NCBI GenBank assembly: GCA_017420605.1 | Contig: JAFOIS010000011.1 | Span: forward strand, 1 to 7,682 | DNA length: 7,682 bases | Source of the DNA: Lachnospiraceae bacterium | Lineage (GTDB): Bacteria; Bacillota; Clostridia; Lachnospirales; Lachnospiraceae | Direction: 5' to 3' | Shown: one piece after another, positions 6,160 to 7,682 of the stretch | Position numbering within the stretch: position 1 is the first letter of the stretch | Layout: every line of letters starts with the position of its first letter | Translations under genes and position numbers: made by a program | Notes under the pieces: generated by a model | Database searches by the model: none | Told to the model about the DNA's origin: nothing | What the model saw: only the letters and a program-made list of their open reading frames with translations

Positions 6160-6285
6160 TTTACCAATTCTGTAATGGCGTTTGCGATACCGTGACCTGC
6201 ATCTGCCGATGCTGCAATGGTGTTTACCGATGCTGTGACCTGCATCTGCCAATGCTGTAAGGCTTTTACCGATACTGTAACCGGC
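6160..6285 (+). repeat. Array of six degenerate 21-bp tandem repeats between eda and the KDG kinase gene
   Basis: Six units fit 126 bp exactly: 6160-6180, 6181-6200, 6201-6222, 6223-6243, 6244-6264 and 6265-6285. The consensus is about TTTACCGATGCTGTAACC plus three variable bases. Units 2+3 and 4+5 also match as a 42-bp higher-order repeat, sharing GTGACCTGCATCTGCC. Most units are short dyads of the form TTAC-N7-GTAA: units 1 and 6 are perfect, and unit 3 has paired changes on both arms (TGC-N7-GCA). I see no promoter or convincing gene in this stretch. The repeats could be protein-binding iterons, a structured mRNA leader for the kinase gene, or a minisatellite. Confidence 0.8.
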
Positions 6286-6317
6286 AGGAAAGTTAGAGTA
6301 TAGAAAGGAATTCATCC

Positions 6318-7415
6318 ATGGATCTTAATCTGAGAAAACCGGAAGAATGCAGATACGACGCGCTCTCGCTCGGCGAGGTCATGCTGCGTCTCGATCCGGG
6401 CGACGGACGCATCCGCACCGCCCGTTCGTTCCGCGCCTGGGAAGGCGGCGGTGAATACAACGTGACCCGCGGTCTCCGCAAGTGCTTCGGCCTGCGCACC
6501 GGCGTCATCACCGCTTTCGCGGACAACGAAGTCGGACACCTGATCGAAGATTTCATCATGCAGGGCGGCGTTGACACTTCCCTCATCTACTGGAAAGCGA
6601 CCGACGGCATCGGCCGTATCTGCCGCAACGGTCTCAACTTCACGGAGCGCGGCTTCGGTATCCGCAGCGCGGTAGGCTGCTCCGACCGTTTCAACACCGC
6701 GATCTCGCAGGCGACCCCGGAAGATTTCGACTTTGACTATATCTTTGGTGAGCTCGGCGCGCGCTGGCTGCACACCGGCGGCATTTACGCCGCCCTTTCC
6801 GAGCAGTCCTCGAAGACCGTGATCGCGGCGATCAAGGCCGCGAAGAAGTACGGCACGGTGGTCTCCTACGACCTCAACTACCGTCCGTCGCTCTGGAGCG
6901 CGATCGGCGGCCTGGCGAAAGCGCAGGAAGTCAACAAAGAGATCGCGCAGTACGTCGACGTCATGATCGGCAACGAGGAAGACTTCACAGCCTGCCTCGG
7001 CCTCGAAGTGGAAGGCAACGACGCGAACCTGAAGAAGCTCGATATCGCCGGCTATGAGAAGATGATCCGTAAGGCGGTCGAGACTTATCCCAACTTCAAG
7101 GTCTGCGCGACCACGCTCCGTCAGGTGAAGACCGCGACGGTCAACGACTGGTCCGCGCTCGTCTTTGCCGACGACAAGATCACGCTCTCACGCCAGTATG
7201 AAGGCTTGGAGATCTTCGACCGCGTCGGCGGCGGCGACTCCTTCGCGTCCGGCCTGATCTACGGCCTGATGACGACGGGCGACGCCGAAAAGGCCGTCAA
7301 CTACGGCGCCGCACACGGTGCGCTCGCCATGACGACCCCGGGCGACACTTCGATGGCCACGAAGAAGGAAGTGGAAAAGATCATGGGCGGCGGCGGTGCC
7401 CGCGTCGTCCGGTAA
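6318..7415 (+). CDS. kdgK: 2-keto-3-deoxygluconate (KDG) kinase, PfkB/ribokinase family
   Basis: Predicted to phosphorylate 2-keto-3-deoxygluconate with ATP to KDPG, the substrate of the adjacent Eda. The 365-residue protein is slightly longer than typical KDG kinases (about 310-340). PfkB signature 1 is seen as GGGEYNVTRGL (43-53) through ITAFADNEVG (64-73). The sugar-acid binding segment is YDLNYRPSLW (184-193; D185, N187, R189, W193), a pattern typical of KDG kinases. PfkB signature 2 is DRVGGGDSFASGL (301-313), with D307 as catalytic base and the glycine-rich anion hole reading GGGD instead of the commoner GAGD. The start has an AAAGGA site (6304-6309) 8 nt upstream. With no nearby promoter, it is probably co-transcribed with eda through the repeat array. 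Another sugar-acid kinase activity is possible, but the eda pairing makes KDG the best call. Confidence 0.88.
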   Translation: MDLNLRKPEECRYDALSLGEVMLRLDPGDGRIRTARSFRAWEGGGEYNVTRGLRKCFGLRTGVITAFADNEVGHLIEDFIMQGGVDTSLIYWKATDGIGRICRNGLNFTERGFGIRSAVGCSDRFNTAISQATPEDFDFDYIFGELGARWLHTGGIYAALSEQSSKTVIAAIKAAKKYGTVVSYDLNYRPSLWSAIGGLAKAQEVNKEIAQYVDVMIGNEEDFTACLGLEVEGNDANLKKLDIAGYEKMIRKAVETYPNFKVCATTLRQVKTATVNDWSALVFADDKITLSRQYEGLEIFDRVGGGDSFASGLIYGLMTTGDAEKAVNYGAAHGALAMTTPGDTSMATKKEVEKIMGGGGARVVR

Positions 7416-7468
7416 ACACATTATTCAAGTCAGTTGTTCATTGAAACAAGCTTTTGCAGCATAGTATT

Positions 7469-7516
7469 TGAAACAATCGTATGGCAGGCCGGCTTTTGCC
7501 GGCCTGTTTTGTTTCA
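7469..7516 (+). terminator. Intrinsic terminator after kdgK
   Basis: A perfect 9-bp stem CAGGCCGGC (7485-7493) / GCCGGCCTG (7498-7506) with a TTTT loop is followed by TTTTGTTT. Outside it, TGAAACAA (7469-7476) can pair with TTGTTTCA (7509-7516), extending the structure by 8 bp across an internal loop. It lies 69 bp after the kdgK stop and ends the eda-kdgK unit. Only the plus strand has the U-tract. Confidence 0.92.
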
Positions 7517-7566
7517 GGTTTTCAGGATCTCGAATTATGTAAACAAGAATTTCTTTACGGCTCGCA

Positions 7567-7682
7567 GTGGCATTTTGACTGCGTTTTGTGGCATCCGCGG
7601 CCATTTTTCATGCCTTCGATGCCACGTGCGGCGGCCGGCGGTTGGCCGTGGCATTTTGACCGTGTTTTATGGCATCCGCGGC
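7567..7682. repeat. 35-bp direct repeat with 81-bp period at the right edge, containing GTGGCAT motifs
   Basis: Copies at 7567-7601 and 7648-7682 match at 32 of 35 bases and begin with GTGGCATTTTGAC. Each copy has TGGCAT twice, 21 bp apart. Between the copies lies the inverse motif ATGCCAC (7619-7625), which pairs with GTGGCAT at 7588-7594 across 24 nt. The second copy ends at the last base of the window, so the element probably continues. No gene is recognised here. It may be an intergenic repeat family, a tandem regulatory array, or part of a repetitive coding region beginning to the right. Confidence 0.7.

Noticed and set aside
6160..6285. CRISPR-like array
   Set aside because: Units are contiguous, about 21 bp and degenerate, with no unique spacers and no cas genes nearby.
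6299..6304. TATAGA as a -10 box for a separate kdgK promoter
   Set aside because: It touches the ribosome binding site, so any transcript would start after or within it; no matching -35 is seen.
6097..6315. Minus-strand 72-codon frame across the 21-bp array, giving a 7-residue periodic peptide with SIGK-like repeats
   Set aside because: The 7-residue period is the automatic result of a 21-bp DNA repeat; there is no ribosome binding site or promoter, and the units contain one-base length shifts that break the peptide pattern.
7425..7604. Minus-strand 59-codon frame beginning MAADATKRSQNATASRKEIL
   Set aside because: It has a weak AAGG 8 nt upstream, but it runs through the kdgK terminator hairpin, its start lies in the 35-bp repeat, and its composition looks translated from non-coding DNA. 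Worth a glance only if transcription is seen.

Overview
The window is GC-rich bacterial DNA with six protein-coding genes, one of them cut by the left edge. The organism is probably a GC-rich Clostridia member (Bacillota), perhaps Lachnospiraceae. The grounds are strong AGGAGG-type ribosome binding sites, sigma-A-like promoters, compact intrinsic terminators, a PotC-PotD fused polyamine transporter, and a KDPG aldolase / PfkB kinase pair of the type I associate with that group. This placement rests on protein character only and is moderate in confidence.

Left part (1-2424): the 3' end of a polyamine ABC transporter gene on the + strand, encoding a permease domain fused to its own substrate-binding domain. 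It converges on a minus-strand nucleoside hydrolase gene. A terminator-like hairpin sits between the two stop codons.

Middle (1513-5095, minus strand): three genes read leftward in the order FGGY sugar kinase, aldose 1-epimerase, nucleoside hydrolase. A near-consensus promoter (TTGACA, 17 bp, TATACT) lies just upstream of the kinase. Each intergenic gap holds a strong GC-rich hairpin, so the three may form one operon with graded expression or may be partly separated. Together they suggest use of a sugar that is released or imported, mutarotated and phosphorylated. The actual sugar cannot be read from the sequence.

Right part (5096-7415, plus strand): a 357-bp divergent control region, then eda (KDPG/KHG aldolase) and a PfkB-family 2-keto-3-deoxygluconate (KDG) kinase. 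These give the last two steps of hexuronate/KDG breakdown: KDG to KDPG, then to pyruvate and glyceraldehyde-3-phosphate. A perfect-stem intrinsic terminator follows the kinase gene.

The most unusual non-coding structures are: (a) six tandem copies of a degenerate 21-bp unit filling 126 bp between eda and the KDG kinase gene; (b) three copies of GCGGCGTATG plus three perfect palindromes in the divergent control region; and (c) a 35-bp direct repeat with an 81-bp period and internal GTGGCAT / ATGCCAC motifs that runs off the right edge. I do not see a clearly new defence or mobile system. The coding content is ordinary metabolism, and the novelty lies in the regulatory and repeat DNA.
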